Notes: generated by a model from the sequence alone, not told the origin. DNA of 18,990 nucleotides from Rhizobium sp. Q54 (GCA_945872035.1 CAMBYA010000007.1:1-18990), one strand, 5' to 3'. Positions 7,915 through 15,269 are shown, numbered from the stretch's first letter. Numbers and translations: made by a program.

Positions 7915-8372
7915 GCCGCCGTATCCACGGCTATCACGAGCCGCTTGCCCAGCAACAACAGCGCCCGCTCTATGTGATCCAGCTTGGACGCGTGATTGAG
8001 GTCGACAAGCCGGTCCGCCACATTCTGGGTGACGCCTAGCGCTCTCGCCAGATCGGCCTTGCGCCAGCCCTTTTCGAGCATCGCCCGGTAGAGGGCGATC
8101 TTGGCGCTTGCGAGAGCGGGAAGCGCGACCGTGGCCTGCCCGGCCTTCGGCGGCGACGGCAGCGGAACCACTTCACGGTCCTCGATCATCGACACGATGC
8201 AGCTTTCCAGGCTGGCCATCAGATCGGCGAGCGCCGTCTCGCGGCTGGAACCAACGCCGTTCGCCATGGGCAAGTCCGGCGCCTCGGCGAGCCATCCGTC
8301 GCCGTCTCGTTCGACCGTTGCCGGATAAAGATGCGGCTGAAACATGCTGAACTCCATCGCCGGACTGCTCAC
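7911..8372 (-). CDS. hicB: HicB family antitoxin with C-terminal HTH
   Basis: A 153-residue antitoxin if started at GTG 8372. The N-terminal HicB domain reads YPATVERDGDGWLAEAPDLP, followed by the SSRETALADLMASLESCI helix, a partial RNase H-like fold that binds and masks the HicA toxin. The C-terminal 60 residues (KIALYRAMLEKGWRKADLARALGVTQ...) are an Xre-like helix-turn-helix that would bind the operator and repress the locus. The GTG overlaps the hicA stop (GTGA), favouring coupled translation. However, ATG 8345 has GGAG 6 bases upstream and gives the more usual HicB N-terminus, and ATG 8357 is also possible. It lies directly after hicA and overlaps the methyltransferase start. Confidence 0.88.
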   Translation of the reverse strand: MSSPAMEFSMFQPHLYPATVERDGDGWLAEAPDLPMANGVGSSRETALADLMASLESCIVSMIEDREVVPLPSPPKAGQATVALPALASAKIALYRAMLEKGWRKADLARALGVTQNVADRLVDLNHASKLDHIERALLLLGKRLVIAVDTAA

Positions 8373-8617
8373 AGCCCAATGTTCGCGCGGGTCATGCCCA
8401 GTTGCGCGAGTATCTTGTCGAGCAGGCGATCGGATATCTCGTAACCGCCGCCATGAAAGGAAATATCCGCCTTGCGGTTGCCGTGCTTTGCGACTTTGTG
8501 GCCCGATCCGGCGCGCTTGGTGGCCACCTCCACGCCCGCGCTCGTCAGCAGGCTCTCAAGTTTTCGCGGCTTGATCGGCACAAATTCATCCCCGGCAATG
8601 ACCGTTAAATACGACAT
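8369..8617 (-). CDS. hicA: HicA family mRNA interferase toxin
   Basis: HicA is a small dsRNA-binding-fold toxin that cleaves mRNA and is neutralised by HicB. From ATG 8617 the protein has 82 residues. The family features are a KPRKLESLLTSAGVEV first helix, the catalytic histidine in GSGHKV (His40) and the terminal helix DRLLDKILAQLG. An alternative start at GTG 8581 (Val13) has GGGGAT 8 bases upstream and would put the catalytic His at residue 28, nearer to the usual position; it would also free the palindrome at 8613-8624 to act as an operator. The gene is first in the order hicA-hicB-methyltransferase. It lies divergently from hisG. Confidence 0.82.
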   Translation of the reverse strand: MSYLTVIAGDEFVPIKPRKLESLLTSAGVEVATKRAGSGHKVAKHGNRKADISFHGGGYEISDRLLDKILAQLGMTRANIGL

Positions 8618-8624
8618 TTATGTC
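8613..8624. promoter_or_regulatory. Candidate HicB operator palindrome
   Basis: GACAT and ATGTC arms are separated by 2 bases (8613-8624), at the 5' end of hicA. If hicA starts at GTG 8581, this inverted repeat sits in the spacer between a TGGACA-like -35 and a TATTTA-like -10 on the minus strand (17 bases apart; the -10 is poor). Binding by the HTH domain of HicB is inferred. Confidence 0.35.
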
Positions 8625-8668
8625 TTATTGTCCATAGGAGCCGTGTCCACGTCGCGTTCAACGACCCG

Positions 8669-8697
8669 TTGATTTCCGCGGCTTTCGCCACTAAACC
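8669..8697 (+). promoter_or_regulatory. Candidate hisG promoter
   Basis: TTGATT (8669-8674) and TAAACC (8692-8697) are separated by 17 bases, 67 bases before the hisG start. The -35 matches 4 of 6 and the -10 only 3 of 6 consensus bases. I see no histidine-rich leader peptide in the interval. Confidence 0.35.
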
Positions 8698-8763
8698 TTG
8701 CCGCGCGCGGAACACGGCCCAGTTAGGGCACCCAACGACACACGAGAAACAACGGAAACCACC

Positions 8764-9432
8764 ATGAGCGCGACGGACCCGATCGTCATGGCCCTGCCGA
8801 AAGGGCGCATCCTCAAGGAGGTGCGGCCCCTGTTGCATGCGGCCGGCATCGTGCCCGAGCCGGACTTCGACGACGAGAACTCGCGCAAACTGCGTTTCGC
8901 CACCAACGATCCCGGCCTGGAAATCATCCGGGTGCGCAGCTTCGACGTGGCGACGTTCGTGGCCTTCGGCGGCGCCCAGCTCGGCGTCTGCGGCAACGAC
9001 GTGCTGATGGAGTTCGACTATGACGGCATCTACGCCCCGCTCGACCTCAACATCGGCCACTGCCGCCTGTCGGTCGCCGAGCCGGTCGAGTTGAGCCAGA
9101 GCGACGACCCGCGCACCTGGAGCCACGTCCGCGTCGCCACCAAATATCCGAACATCACCCGTGCCCACTTCGCTGCCCGCGGCGTCCAGGCGGAATGCAT
9201 CAAGCTCAATGGCGCCATGGAACTGGCGCCGGCGCTGGGCCTGTGCCGCCGCATCGTCGACCTGGTGTCGACCGGCGTCACCCTGAAGGCCAACGGCCTG
9301 GTCGAGATCGAGCGCATCGCCGAGATCAGCTCGCGCCTGATCGTCAACCGCGCCGCTTTCAAGACACGCCCCGGAGAGATCGCCGCCCGCATCGAACGGT
9401 TCCGCGAGGTGGTCAATGCCAAAGCGGCTTGA
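8764..9432 (+). CDS. hisG: ATP phosphoribosyltransferase, short form
   Basis: HisG catalyses the first step of histidine synthesis, joining ATP and PRPP to give phosphoribosyl-ATP in the cytoplasm. This 222-residue protein is the short form, which lacks the C-terminal regulatory domain and needs HisZ as an allosteric partner; hisZ is not in the window. Recognised motifs are [13 protein letters not shown] at the N-terminus, [15 protein letters not shown], and the PRPP-binding loop region [18 protein letters not shown] near the C-terminus. ATG 8764 fits the family start; an in-frame ATG at 8698 would add 22 residues not typical of HisG. Its end overlaps hisD by 17 bases, so the two genes are co-transcribed and probably translationally coupled. 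Confidence 0.96.
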   Translation: MSATDPIVMALPKGRILKEVRPLLHAAGIVPEPDFDDENSRKLRFATNDPGLEIIRVRSFDVATFVAFGGAQLGVCGNDVLMEFDYDGIYAPLDLNIGHCRLSVAEPVELSQSDDPRTWSHVRVATKYPNITRAHFAARGVQAECIKLNGAMELAPALGLCRRIVDLVSTGVTLKANGLVEIERIAEISSRLIVNRAAFKTRPGEIAARIERFREVVNAKAA

Positions 9433-10705
9433 CGCCAGCGACCTGAATTTCGAGCGGGCGTTCGAGGCGCTTCTCGGCCTGAAGCGCGAATCCGATCCGG
9501 ACGTGGCCGAGATCGTCGCCGAGATTCTCGCCGACGTACGCGCACGCGGCGACGAGGCGCTGTTCGACTACACGTCCCGTTTCGACCGCATCGACATGTC
9601 CGCCGAGACCGTCCGCGTCCGGCCGCAGGAAATCCTGGAAGCCCGCGAAGCGGTCTCGAACGAGGCGCTCGCCGCGCTGAACACCGCCGCCGAGCGCATC
9701 CGGTTCTTCCACGAAAAGCAGAAACCGGAAGACCTGCTCTACACCGACGATGCCGGCGTCGTGCTCGGCTACCGCTGGACGCCCATCGATGCCGCCGGTC
9801 TCTACGTCCCCGGCGGCACCGCGGCGTATCCCAGCTCGGTGCTGATGAATGCGATCCCGGCCAAGGTGGCCGGCGTGCCGCGCATCGCCATGGTCGTCCC
9901 GGCGCCCGACGGCATCCTCAATCCCATGGTCCTAGCCGCCGCCAGCACGGCCGGCGTGGGCGAGATCTACAAGGTGGGCGGCGCCCAGGCCGTGGCGGCG
10001 CTCGCCTACGGCACCGAGAGCATCGCGCCGGTCGACAAGATCGTCGGCCCCGGCAACGCCTTCGTCGCCGCCGCCAAGCGGCAGGTGTTCGGCACTGTCG
10101 GCATCGACATGATCGCCGGCCCGTCGGAAATCCTGGTGGTTGCCGATGGCAGGAACGACCCGTCGTGGATCGCCGCCGACCTGCTCAGCCAGGCCGAGCA
10201 CGACACCGCCGCCCAGTCCATCCTGATCACCGACGACGCGGCGTTCGCAGACGCCGTCGAGCACGCGGTCGAGATCCACCTGCAAAGCCTGAGCCGCACC
10301 GAGATCGCGCGCGCCTCGTGGAACGCCAATGGCGTGGTCATTGTCGTTCGCAAGCTGGACGACGCCGCCGCGCTGGTCGATAGGGTCGCGCCCGAGCACC
10401 TGGAACTGGCCGTCGAGGACCCTCAGCGCCTCGCCGGCATGGTCCGGCACGCCGGTGCCATCTTCCTGGGCCGCCACACGCCGGAGGCCATCGGCGACTA
10501 CATCGCCGGCCCCAACCACGTGCTGCCCACGTCGCGCACCGCGCGCTTCGCCTCGGGCCTGTCGGTGCTCGACTTCATGAAGCGCACCTCGCTGATCTCA
10601 TGCGACGCGAAAAGCCTCGCCGCCATCGCCCCGGCCGCCGAGGCGCTAGCGCATCTGGAGGGCCTCGACGCCCACGCGCTGTCCATGGAAATCCGGCGCA
10701 GATAA
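9416..10705 (+). CDS. hisD: Histidinol dehydrogenase
   Basis: HisD carries out the last two steps of histidine synthesis, oxidising L-histidinol to L-histidine with two NAD+ at a zinc site. The 429-residue length is normal. Family motifs include the [22 protein letters not shown] segment, the signature beginning [17 protein letters not shown] and continuing [16 protein letters not shown], then the catalytic Glu-His of VAPEHLEL and the zinc/substrate region [19 protein letters not shown]. It starts inside the 3' end of hisG, with AGGTGG as a possible ribosome binding site. In Alphaproteobacteria hisD commonly precedes a UPF0262 gene and infA, as here. Confidence 0.97.
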   Translation: MPKRLDASDLNFERAFEALLGLKRESDPDVAEIVAEILADVRARGDEALFDYTSRFDRIDMSAETVRVRPQEILEAREAVSNEALAALNTAAERIRFFHEKQKPEDLLYTDDAGVVLGYRWTPIDAAGLYVPGGTAAYPSSVLMNAIPAKVAGVPRIAMVVPAPDGILNPMVLAAASTAGVGEIYKVGGAQAVAALAYGTESIAPVDKIVGPGNAFVAAAKRQVFGTVGIDMIAGPSEILVVADGRNDPSWIAADLLSQAEHDTAAQSILITDDAAFADAVEHAVEIHLQSLSRTEIARASWNANGVVIVVRKLDDAAALVDRVAPEHLELAVEDPQRLAGMVRHAGAIFLGRHTPEAIGDYIAGPNHVLPTSRTARFASGLSVLDFMKRTSLISCDAKSLAAIAPAAEALAHLEGLDAHALSMEIRRR

Positions 10706-10713
10706 ATATTGCT

Positions 10714-10739
10714 GTCATCCCGACGAAAGCCGGGATGAC
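10714..10739. repeat. Dispersed palindromic repeat (REP-like)
   Basis: Perfect 9-bp arms GTCATCCCG (10714-10722) and CGGGATGAC (10731-10739) surround the 8-base loop ACGAAAGC. Elements with this core occur in many copies between genes in alphaproteobacterial genomes. No T-run follows, so it is not a typical intrinsic terminator. This is the only copy I see in the window. Confidence 0.65.
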
Positions 10740-10799
10740 GAGAGCTGGCAACCAACCTTTCCCGTTTCGCAATTTATCGTTCCGCTTTAGCGTGCGGGC

Positions 10800-11264
10800 A
10801 TGCCAGGCGACATCATCAGGATCAAGCTCGACGAGAAATCGATCGTCCGCCGTAACGCGGATATCGAGCACGAGCGCAAGGTCGCCATCTTCGACCTCCT
10901 CGAGGATAACCAGTTCGGCCTGAAATCGGTGCCGGGTCCCTACGATCTGGTCCTGCGCCTCGAGGAGACGCGGCTGATCATCGAGGTGCGCGACGACGGC
11001 GCCAATCCGCTGGAGGAGATCCGGCTGCAGGTCTCGCCGTTCCGCCGGATCATCAAGGACTACTTCATGGTCTGCGAGAGCTATTTCAGCGCCATCAAGA
11101 CTTCCAGCCCATCGCAGATCGAGGCCATCGACATGGGCCGCCGCGGCCTGCACAACGAGGGATCGGAGATGCTGCGCGAGCGGCTGGCCCAGCAGGTCGC
11201 GATGGACCTGGCCACCGCGCGCCGGCTGTTCACGCTGATCTGCGTCCTGCATATCCGGGGCTGA
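10800..11264 (+). CDS. UPF0262 family protein
   Basis: A 154-residue cytoplasmic protein of the uncharacterised family UPF0262, which is largely alphaproteobacterial. Recognisable features are the N-terminal DIIRIKLDEKSIVRRNADIE, the central EDNQFGLKSVPGPYDLVLRL and the RRIIKDYFMVCESYFSAIK segment, with the C-terminal helix MDLATARRLFTLICVLHIRG. There is no signal peptide or membrane segment. Family members lie next to hisD and a low-molecular-weight phosphatase gene, as in this window; no biochemical role is known to me. A dispersed palindrome lies between hisD and this gene, and the start has no strong Shine-Dalgarno sequence. Length and start agree with the family. Confidence 0.93.
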   Translation: MPGDIIRIKLDEKSIVRRNADIEHERKVAIFDLLEDNQFGLKSVPGPYDLVLRLEETRLIIEVRDDGANPLEEIRLQVSPFRRIIKDYFMVCESYFSAIKTSSPSQIEAIDMGRRGLHNEGSEMLRERLAQQVAMDLATARRLFTLICVLHIRG

Positions 11265-11270
11265 CGCCGC

Positions 11271-11732
11271 ATGAGCCAGGCCCGGGGCGACGAGGACCTG
11301 CCGGACAGCGTGCTGTTCGCCTGCAACCTCAACGCCGTGCGCTCGCCCATGGCGCTGGGAATCGCGCGCTACCTGTTCGGCAAGAAGATATTCTTCGATT
11401 CGGCGGGCGTCCGCGCCGGCGAGACCGACCCGTTCATGGTGGCGGTGCTGGACGAAATCGGCATCGACATGGAAAAGCACAAGCCCAGGAGCTTCGACGA
11501 CCTGGAGGACAGCTCGTTCGACCTGGTCATCACCCTCACGCCCGAGGCCCAGCACAACGCCATGGAGCTGACCCGCACCATGGCCTGCGACGTGGAATAC
11601 TGGCCGACCATGGACCCGACCCTGATGGCCGGAAGCCGCGAGCAGATTCTCGACGCCTACCGCGAGCTGCGCGACACACTGATGCACCGGATCAAGCAAC
11701 GGTTCTCGACCGGATATGCCCCTTCGGGCTAA
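11271..11732 (+). CDS. Low-molecular-weight protein-tyrosine phosphatase family protein
   Basis: A 153-residue protein of the LMW phosphatase/arsenate reductase superfamily. The P-loop C-x5-R is CNLNAVRS (Cys18, Arg24), where the cysteine is the nucleophile. The general-acid aspartate is probably in WPTMDP, a variant of the usual DP motif. The loop CNLNAVRS, not the CxxNxxRS of classical enzymes, is the form usually found beside UPF0262 in Alphaproteobacteria, where the protein is often called an ArsC-like or phosphotyrosine phosphatase. The true substrate is unknown. The start is 6 bases after the UPF0262 stop, so the two are co-transcribed. A 7-bp stem surrounds its stop codon. Confidence 0.9.
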   Translation: MSQARGDEDLPDSVLFACNLNAVRSPMALGIARYLFGKKIFFDSAGVRAGETDPFMVAVLDEIGIDMEKHKPRSFDDLEDSSFDLVITLTPEAQHNAMELTRTMACDVEYWPTMDPTLMAGSREQILDAYRELRDTLMHRIKQRFSTGYAPSG

Positions 11733-11740
11733 AAAGGGGC
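11718..11740 (+). other. Stem-loop around the phosphatase stop codon
   Basis: GCCCCTT (11718-11724) and AAGGGGC (11734-11740) form a perfect 7-bp stem with a 9-base loop holding part of the TAA stop. There is no following T-run, and the next gene begins 26 bases later, so it may tune read-through or mRNA processing, not end transcription. Confidence 0.35.
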
Positions 11741-11765
11741 CGACCGGTCCTCGCAGGAGATGCTC

Positions 11766-12095
11766 ATGCCGCGCACCACCCGTTTCGGCCTCGCCCTGCT
11801 GCCCGTCCTGCTGGCGGCCTGCGGCAGCGGCGACGACGGCGTGCTGGTCGATGCCTGCGTCAAGCAGGGCGGCGACAGGACCTATTGCAGCTGCCGCGCG
11901 GACTCGCTGGTCGCCGATACCAGTGACTCGGACCGGGAGCTGCTGGTCAAGATGACCCGGATGCAGATGGACGAGAACATCGGCGCCGAGGAGGCCCAGG
12001 AAAAGCTGTTCAAGGAAGAAGGCCCGGCCCGGCTGATGGCGTTCCAGTTCGCCCTGATGGCGCCGCTGATGAAGGCGGAGGAAAAGTGCCGCTAA
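11766..12095 (+). CDS. Small cysteine-rich lipoprotein, copy 1
   Basis: A 109-residue predicted lipoprotein. The N-terminus has basic residues, a hydrophobic core and the lipobox LLAACG, so it should be anchored in a membrane after signal peptidase II cleavage. The mature part contains C-x9-C-x-C followed by RAD (DACVKQGGDRTYCSCRAD) and a final Cys near the C-terminus (EEKCR); the middle is helical and charged. The ATG at 11766 is preferred to 11760 because AGGAG lies 7 bases before it and only 1 base before the other. It is paralogous to the next gene, which its 3' end overlaps by 10 bases. I do not recognise a named family; the conserved cysteines suggest disulfides in the periplasm. Confidence 0.8.
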   Translation: MPRTTRFGLALLPVLLAACGSGDDGVLVDACVKQGGDRTYCSCRADSLVADTSDSDRELLVKMTRMQMDENIGAEEAQEKLFKEEGPARLMAFQFALMAPLMKAEEKCR

Positions 12096-12421
12096 TCCGG
12101 CGCGCCGTGCTGTTCGCGGCGGTCGCCCTGCTGGCGGCCTGCGGACCCGATTACGAGGAGGTCGTCGTCGCCGAATGCATGAAGGACGGCGAGAGCCGCC
12201 GATATTGCGAATGCCAGGCTGACGGCATGAAGCAGGCGCTGGGCGTTACGCGCTATGCGGTGTTCACCGACTTCATCCTGCTGGGTGGCACCGGCAAGGC
12301 GACCCGCGATGACGTGCTGCGCCTGATCGAAAGGCACAAGCTGGCGCCCGAGGAACTGGCCGCCACGCAGATAGCGATCAATGAGGCGATGCCGCTGGTC
12401 CACGCCCACTGCGCGCGCTGA
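12086..12421 (+). CDS. Small cysteine-rich lipoprotein, copy 2
   Basis: A 111-residue predicted lipoprotein starting at GTG 12086, with GGAGG about 5 bases upstream inside the previous gene. The signal sequence ends with the lipobox LLAACG. As in copy 1, the mature protein starts acidic, then has C-x9-C-x-C followed by QAD (AECMKDGESRRYCECQAD) and a Cys near the C-terminus (VHAHCAR). The two proteins differ in most other residues, so the duplication is not recent. It is separated from infA by 119 bases. Function unknown; it may form a disulfide-bonded envelope protein, possibly paired with copy 1. Confidence 0.8.
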   Translation: MPLIRRAVLFAAVALLAACGPDYEEVVVAECMKDGESRRYCECQADGMKQALGVTRYAVFTDFILLGGTGKATRDDVLRLIERHKLAPEELAATQIAINEAMPLVHAHCAR

Positions 12422-12540
12422 GGCGGCGACGGTCCTGAACCGGCAGCAGCCTTGCGCGAGCGCCAAAACCCTTGCATATCCGCGCCGGGTCGCTCATTTA
12501 TACGCCACCTTGCTACCAGAAAAGGCTAGAACACCCGCCC

Positions 12541-12759
12541 ATGGCGAAAGAAGAACTGCTCGAGTTTCCCGGTACCGTGATTGAATTGCTGCCCAACGCG
12601 ATGTTTCGCGTGAAGCTGGACAATGAACACGAGCTGCTGGCGCACACCGCGGGCAAGATGCGCAAGCACCGCATCCGCGTGCTGCAGGGAGACAAGGTGC
12701 TGGTCGAAATGACCCCCTACGACCTGACCAAGGGTCGGATTACCTACCGCTACAAGTAA
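12541..12759 (+). CDS. infA: Translation initiation factor IF-1
   Basis: IF-1 is an essential OB-fold protein that occupies the A site of the 30S subunit during initiation, together with IF-2 and IF-3. The 72-residue sequence has the standard length and motifs: [20 protein letters not shown] at the start, [20 protein letters not shown] in the centre, and [12 protein letters not shown] at the C-terminus. The start at 12541 matches the family exactly; an in-frame ATG at 12472 would add an unrelated 23-residue extension. The 119-base gap upstream probably holds its promoter, although I cannot pick a convincing -35/-10 pair. It is followed after 5 bases by maf. Confidence 0.98.
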   Translation: MAKEELLEFPGTVIELLPNAMFRVKLDNEHELLAHTAGKMRKHRIRVLQGDKVLVEMTPYDLTKGRITYRYK

Positions 12760-12764
12760 GCGCC

Positions 12765-13379
12765 GTGGCGACGCCCGGCGGCACCGCTCCGAAGGCACGC
12801 CTGGTCCTGGCCAGCGCCTCGCCCCGGCGCAGGCAGCTGCTCGAGCAGGTGCTGCTGCCGCCCGATGCCGTCACGCCCGCCGACGTGGACGAGAGTCCGC
12901 GCAAGGGCGAACTCCCGCGTCCCCATGCCGAGCGTCTCGCCGGCGAGAAGGCCGCCGCCGCCGCGCCCGGTTGTCCAGGCGATTTCGTGCTGGCCGCCGA
13001 CACGGTCGTGGGCATCGGCCGCCGCATCCTGCCCAAGGCCGAGACCGAAGCCGATGCACGGCGCTGCCTCGAGTTGCTGTCCGGCCGGCGCCACCATGTT
13101 TTCACCGGCGTCACGCTGATCGGCCCGGATGGCAAGGCGCACCGCCGCACTGTCGACACGGCCGTCACGTTCAAGCGGCTGAGTGAAACCGAGCTCGCCG
13201 CCTACCTCGCGTCCGGCGAGTGGCACGGCAAGGCCGGCGGCTACGCCATCCAGGGTCTCGCCGCCGCCTTCATCCGGGCCTTGAACGGCTCCTATACAAA
13301 CGTGGTCGGCCTGCCGGTGTTCGAGGTGGTCTCGCTGCTGGCGGGTGCGGGCTACGGCCCGGCCCGGCGTCTCAGATGA
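12765..13379 (+). CDS. Maf-like nucleoside triphosphate pyrophosphatase
   Basis: A 204-residue Maf family protein, which hydrolyses nucleoside triphosphates (dTTP/UTP or modified nucleotides) to monophosphates and is linked to cell division arrest. The signature SASPRRRQLL lies near the N-terminus (residues 17-26), followed by the catalytic AADTVVGIG with its aspartate, and the C-terminal part WHGKAGGYAIQG and NGSYTNVVGLP. The start is GTG 12765, 5 bases after infA; homology begins within about 12 residues. Its TGA overlaps the next ATG (ATGA), so the RNase gene is probably translationally coupled to it. The order infA-maf-rng-yacG is typical of Alphaproteobacteria. Confidence 0.95.
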   Translation: MATPGGTAPKARLVLASASPRRRQLLEQVLLPPDAVTPADVDESPRKGELPRPHAERLAGEKAAAAAPGCPGDFVLAADTVVGIGRRILPKAETEADARRCLELLSGRRHHVFTGVTLIGPDGKAHRRTVDTAVTFKRLSETELAAYLASGEWHGKAGGYAIQGLAAAFIRALNGSYTNVVGLPVFEVVSLLAGAGYGPARRLR

Positions 13380-14848
13380 ACCGCGACATCAACCGTGAAC
13401 TGCTGATCGACGCGGTGCCCGGCGAGGTGCGCGCCGCGCTGGTCGAGGATGGCGAGGTCGCCGAAATCCATTTCGACCGCGACGGCCACCAGAGCCTCAT
13501 CGGCACCATCTATCTGGGAAGGGTCGAGGCGGTGGAGCCGGCGTTGCAGGCGGCCTTCATAGCGCTGCCCGGCGTCGCCGCGCCCGGCTTCCTGTCGGCC
13601 AAGCACGCCGGCGCCCTGGTCGAGGCGGAAGGGCCGCGCCGGATCGAGCGCATTCTGCATCAGGGCCAACTGGTGCTGGTCGAGGTCACCCGCGACGCCG
13701 TCGGCGACAAGGGGCCTGGCCTCACCACGCTGGTGACCTTGCCCGGCCGGCTGCTGGTCTATCACCCGTTCCGCGCCGACAACGTGCTGTCGGGCGCGAT
13801 CCGCGACGAAACCCAGCGGCTGCGTCTCGAGGACGCGGCGAAGCGGGCCGTCGACGGCATTGGCGAAGGCGGTTTCATCGTCCGCACCTCTGCCCAGTCC
13901 GCCGACGTTCCAGCCCTGCTGCGCGAGGCACGCGAGCTGCACTTCCGCTGGGAGGCGCTGAAGCAGGCCGCGGGCCATGCCACCGAGCCCGCCTGCCTGC
14001 AACAGGATCTACCGCCGCTGCAACGGACCCTGCGCGATCTTGCCCGGCCCGGCCTGACCCGCATCGCCGTCGACGGCCACGCCCTGTTCGCCGAGGCCCG
14101 GGGCTATCTGGCCACGCACAACGACGACCTGCTGGACCTGCTGACGGTGCATGCGGCGGCGACGCCGCTGTTCGAGGCCGCCGGAGTCGAGGCCGCCATC
14201 GAGTCCACCCTGGAGACGAGGCTCGACCTGCCGGGCGGCGGCTGGGTGACCATCGAGGCGGTCGAGGCGCTCACCGCCGTCGACGTCAACTCGGGCGACG
14301 GAACCAACGAGTCGAGCCGCGAGCAGACCAGCTTCACCACCAATCTGCGCGCCGTCGACACCATCGCCCGACAGCTGCGGCTGCGCGATGTCGGCGGCAT
14401 GGTGCTGGTCGATTTCATCCACATGGAAAGCCCCAAGCACCGCGACCGGGTGATGGACGCGCTGCGCGACGCTCTCGCCCTGGACCGCTCGCCCTGCTCG
14501 GTGCTGGGCTGGTCGCGCATGGGCCTGTGCGAGATGACCCGCAGGCGCAGCCGCGCCACCCTTCCCGATTTCCTCTCCGCCCGCCCCGACCCGGCCCGGA
14601 AGCGCCGCCGAAAATCGGTGGAATCGGCGGGCTATGACGCCATGCGCCGCCTGCGCGCCGAGGCCGCCGCAAGGCCGGGCGCGACACTTGCCGTCACCGC
14701 CCACCCGGATGTGGTAGACTGGCTCAATGCCGCCGGCCGCCCCGCCGCGCTGGCCGAGATCGCCGGCAAGCCACCCGTGCTGCACGCTGACCCGGCGTGC
14801 CCGGTCGATGAACCGCAAGTCCAGGCCCAGATCCGAGCGACGTCGTGA
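13376..14848 (+). CDS. Ribonuclease E/G family protein
   Basis: A 490-residue single-strand-specific endoribonuclease of the RNase G size class. The S1 RNA-binding domain appears at residues 40-125 (GTIYLGRVEAVEPALQAAF). The catalytic DNase I-like region has the two magnesium-binding aspartates, in AVDVNSGDGT (Asp303) and VLVDFIHM (Asp346), followed by GLCEMTRRR. The usual C-P-x-C-x-G zinc-link after that point is replaced by an Arg/Pro-rich stretch without cysteines. The C-terminal scaffold of RNase E is absent, so this is the RNase G-like paralogue often found after maf. ATG 13376 overlaps the maf stop codon; an in-frame upstream start would lie inside maf. The next gene starts 7 bases later. 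Confidence 0.93.
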   Translation: MNRDINRELLIDAVPGEVRAALVEDGEVAEIHFDRDGHQSLIGTIYLGRVEAVEPALQAAFIALPGVAAPGFLSAKHAGALVEAEGPRRIERILHQGQLVLVEVTRDAVGDKGPGLTTLVTLPGRLLVYHPFRADNVLSGAIRDETQRLRLEDAAKRAVDGIGEGGFIVRTSAQSADVPALLREARELHFRWEALKQAAGHATEPACLQQDLPPLQRTLRDLARPGLTRIAVDGHALFAEARGYLATHNDDLLDLLTVHAAATPLFEAAGVEAAIESTLETRLDLPGGGWVTIEAVEALTAVDVNSGDGTNESSREQTSFTTNLRAVDTIARQLRLRDVGGMVLVDFIHMESPKHRDRVMDALRDALALDRSPCSVLGWSRMGLCEMTRRRSRATLPDFLSARPDPARKRRRKSVESAGYDAMRRLRAEAAARPGATLAVTAHPDVVDWLNAAGRPAALAEIAGKPPVLHADPACPVDEPQVQAQIRATS

Positions 14849-14855
14849 GCCCGCC

Positions 14856-15041
14856 ATGAACGAAATGTCCGACCCGCACAAGCACATCCGCCCCTGCCCG
14901 ATCTGCCGCAAGCCGGCGGTGGACCGCTACGCCCCGTTCTGCTCGAAGCGCTGCGGCGACGTGGATCTGGGCCGCTGGCTACACGGTCACTATGTCGTCG
15001 AGAGCGACGACAGTCCCGCCGGGGAAGACGGCGAGAACTAG
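14856..15041 (+). CDS. yacG: DNA gyrase inhibitor YacG
   Basis: A 61-residue zinc-finger protein of the YacG family, which binds GyrB and inhibits gyrase. Zinc ligands are C14, C17, C29 and C33 (C-x2-C-x11-C-x3-C, RPCPICRKP...APFCSKRC), followed by the diagnostic DVDLGRWLHGHYVV and an acidic C-terminal tail. ATG 14856 is 7 bases after the RNase stop; a start at Met4 (14865) is also possible. It is the last protein gene of the conserved cluster and is followed by tRNA-Phe. Confidence 0.95.
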   Translation: MNEMSDPHKHIRPCPICRKPAVDRYAPFCSKRCGDVDLGRWLHGHYVVESDDSPAGEDGEN

Positions 15042-15079
15042 CGCCAGAAATTCAACCGGCAAAAACCCCGTCAGGCATC

Positions 15080-15108
15080 TGGACAAGCCGGAACTCAGGC
15101 CCTATAAA
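15080..15108 (+). promoter_or_regulatory. Promoter of the tRNA-Phe gene
   Basis: TGGACA (15080-15085, 5 of 6 consensus) and TATAAA (15103-15108, 5 of 6) are separated by exactly 17 bases, 40 bases before the mature tRNA. The GC-rich discriminator right after the -10 is typical of stringently controlled stable RNA promoters. Confidence 0.75.
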
Positions 15109-15148
15109 CCGCCGTCCCGGGCCGGAACCAAGCGGCCCCGATGCGTGG

Positions 15149-15224
15149 GCCCAGGTAGCTCAGTTGGTAGAGCACGTGACTGAAAATCACGGTGTCGGTG
15201 GTTCGATTCCGCCCCTGGGCACCA
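15149..15224 (+). tRNA. tRNA-Phe (anticodon GAA)
   Basis: A complete 76-base tRNA with an encoded CCA end. The acceptor arms GCCCAGG and CCTGGGC pair perfectly; the D arm is GCTC/GAGC, the anticodon stem CGTGA/TCACG with loop CTGAAAA and anticodon GAA at 15182-15184, and the T arm GGTGG/CCGCC with loop TTCGATT. It reads UUC and UUU. The gene follows yacG on the same strand and has its own promoter. The downstream neighbour is a toxin-antitoxin module on the opposite strand, whose transcript runs toward the tRNA; no terminator is visible between them. Confidence 0.98.
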
Positions 15225-15269
15225 TCAACTTCTCCTGATGATTCCTGATAGCAACGAAATCCGGCGTTA

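Noticed and set aside
8618..8763. A histidine leader peptide or attenuator before hisG
   Set aside because: There is no run of histidine codons and no terminator/antiterminator pair in this interval.
10575..11699. A 374-codon minus-strand open frame across UPF0262 and the phosphatase
   Set aside because: Both sense genes belong to known families; this frame has shadow-like composition and covers the intergenic palindrome.
12422..12540. A promoter for infA in the 119-base gap
   Set aside because: TTGCAT and TATACG are present but 21 bases apart, and no other pair has acceptable spacing, so no site is claimed.
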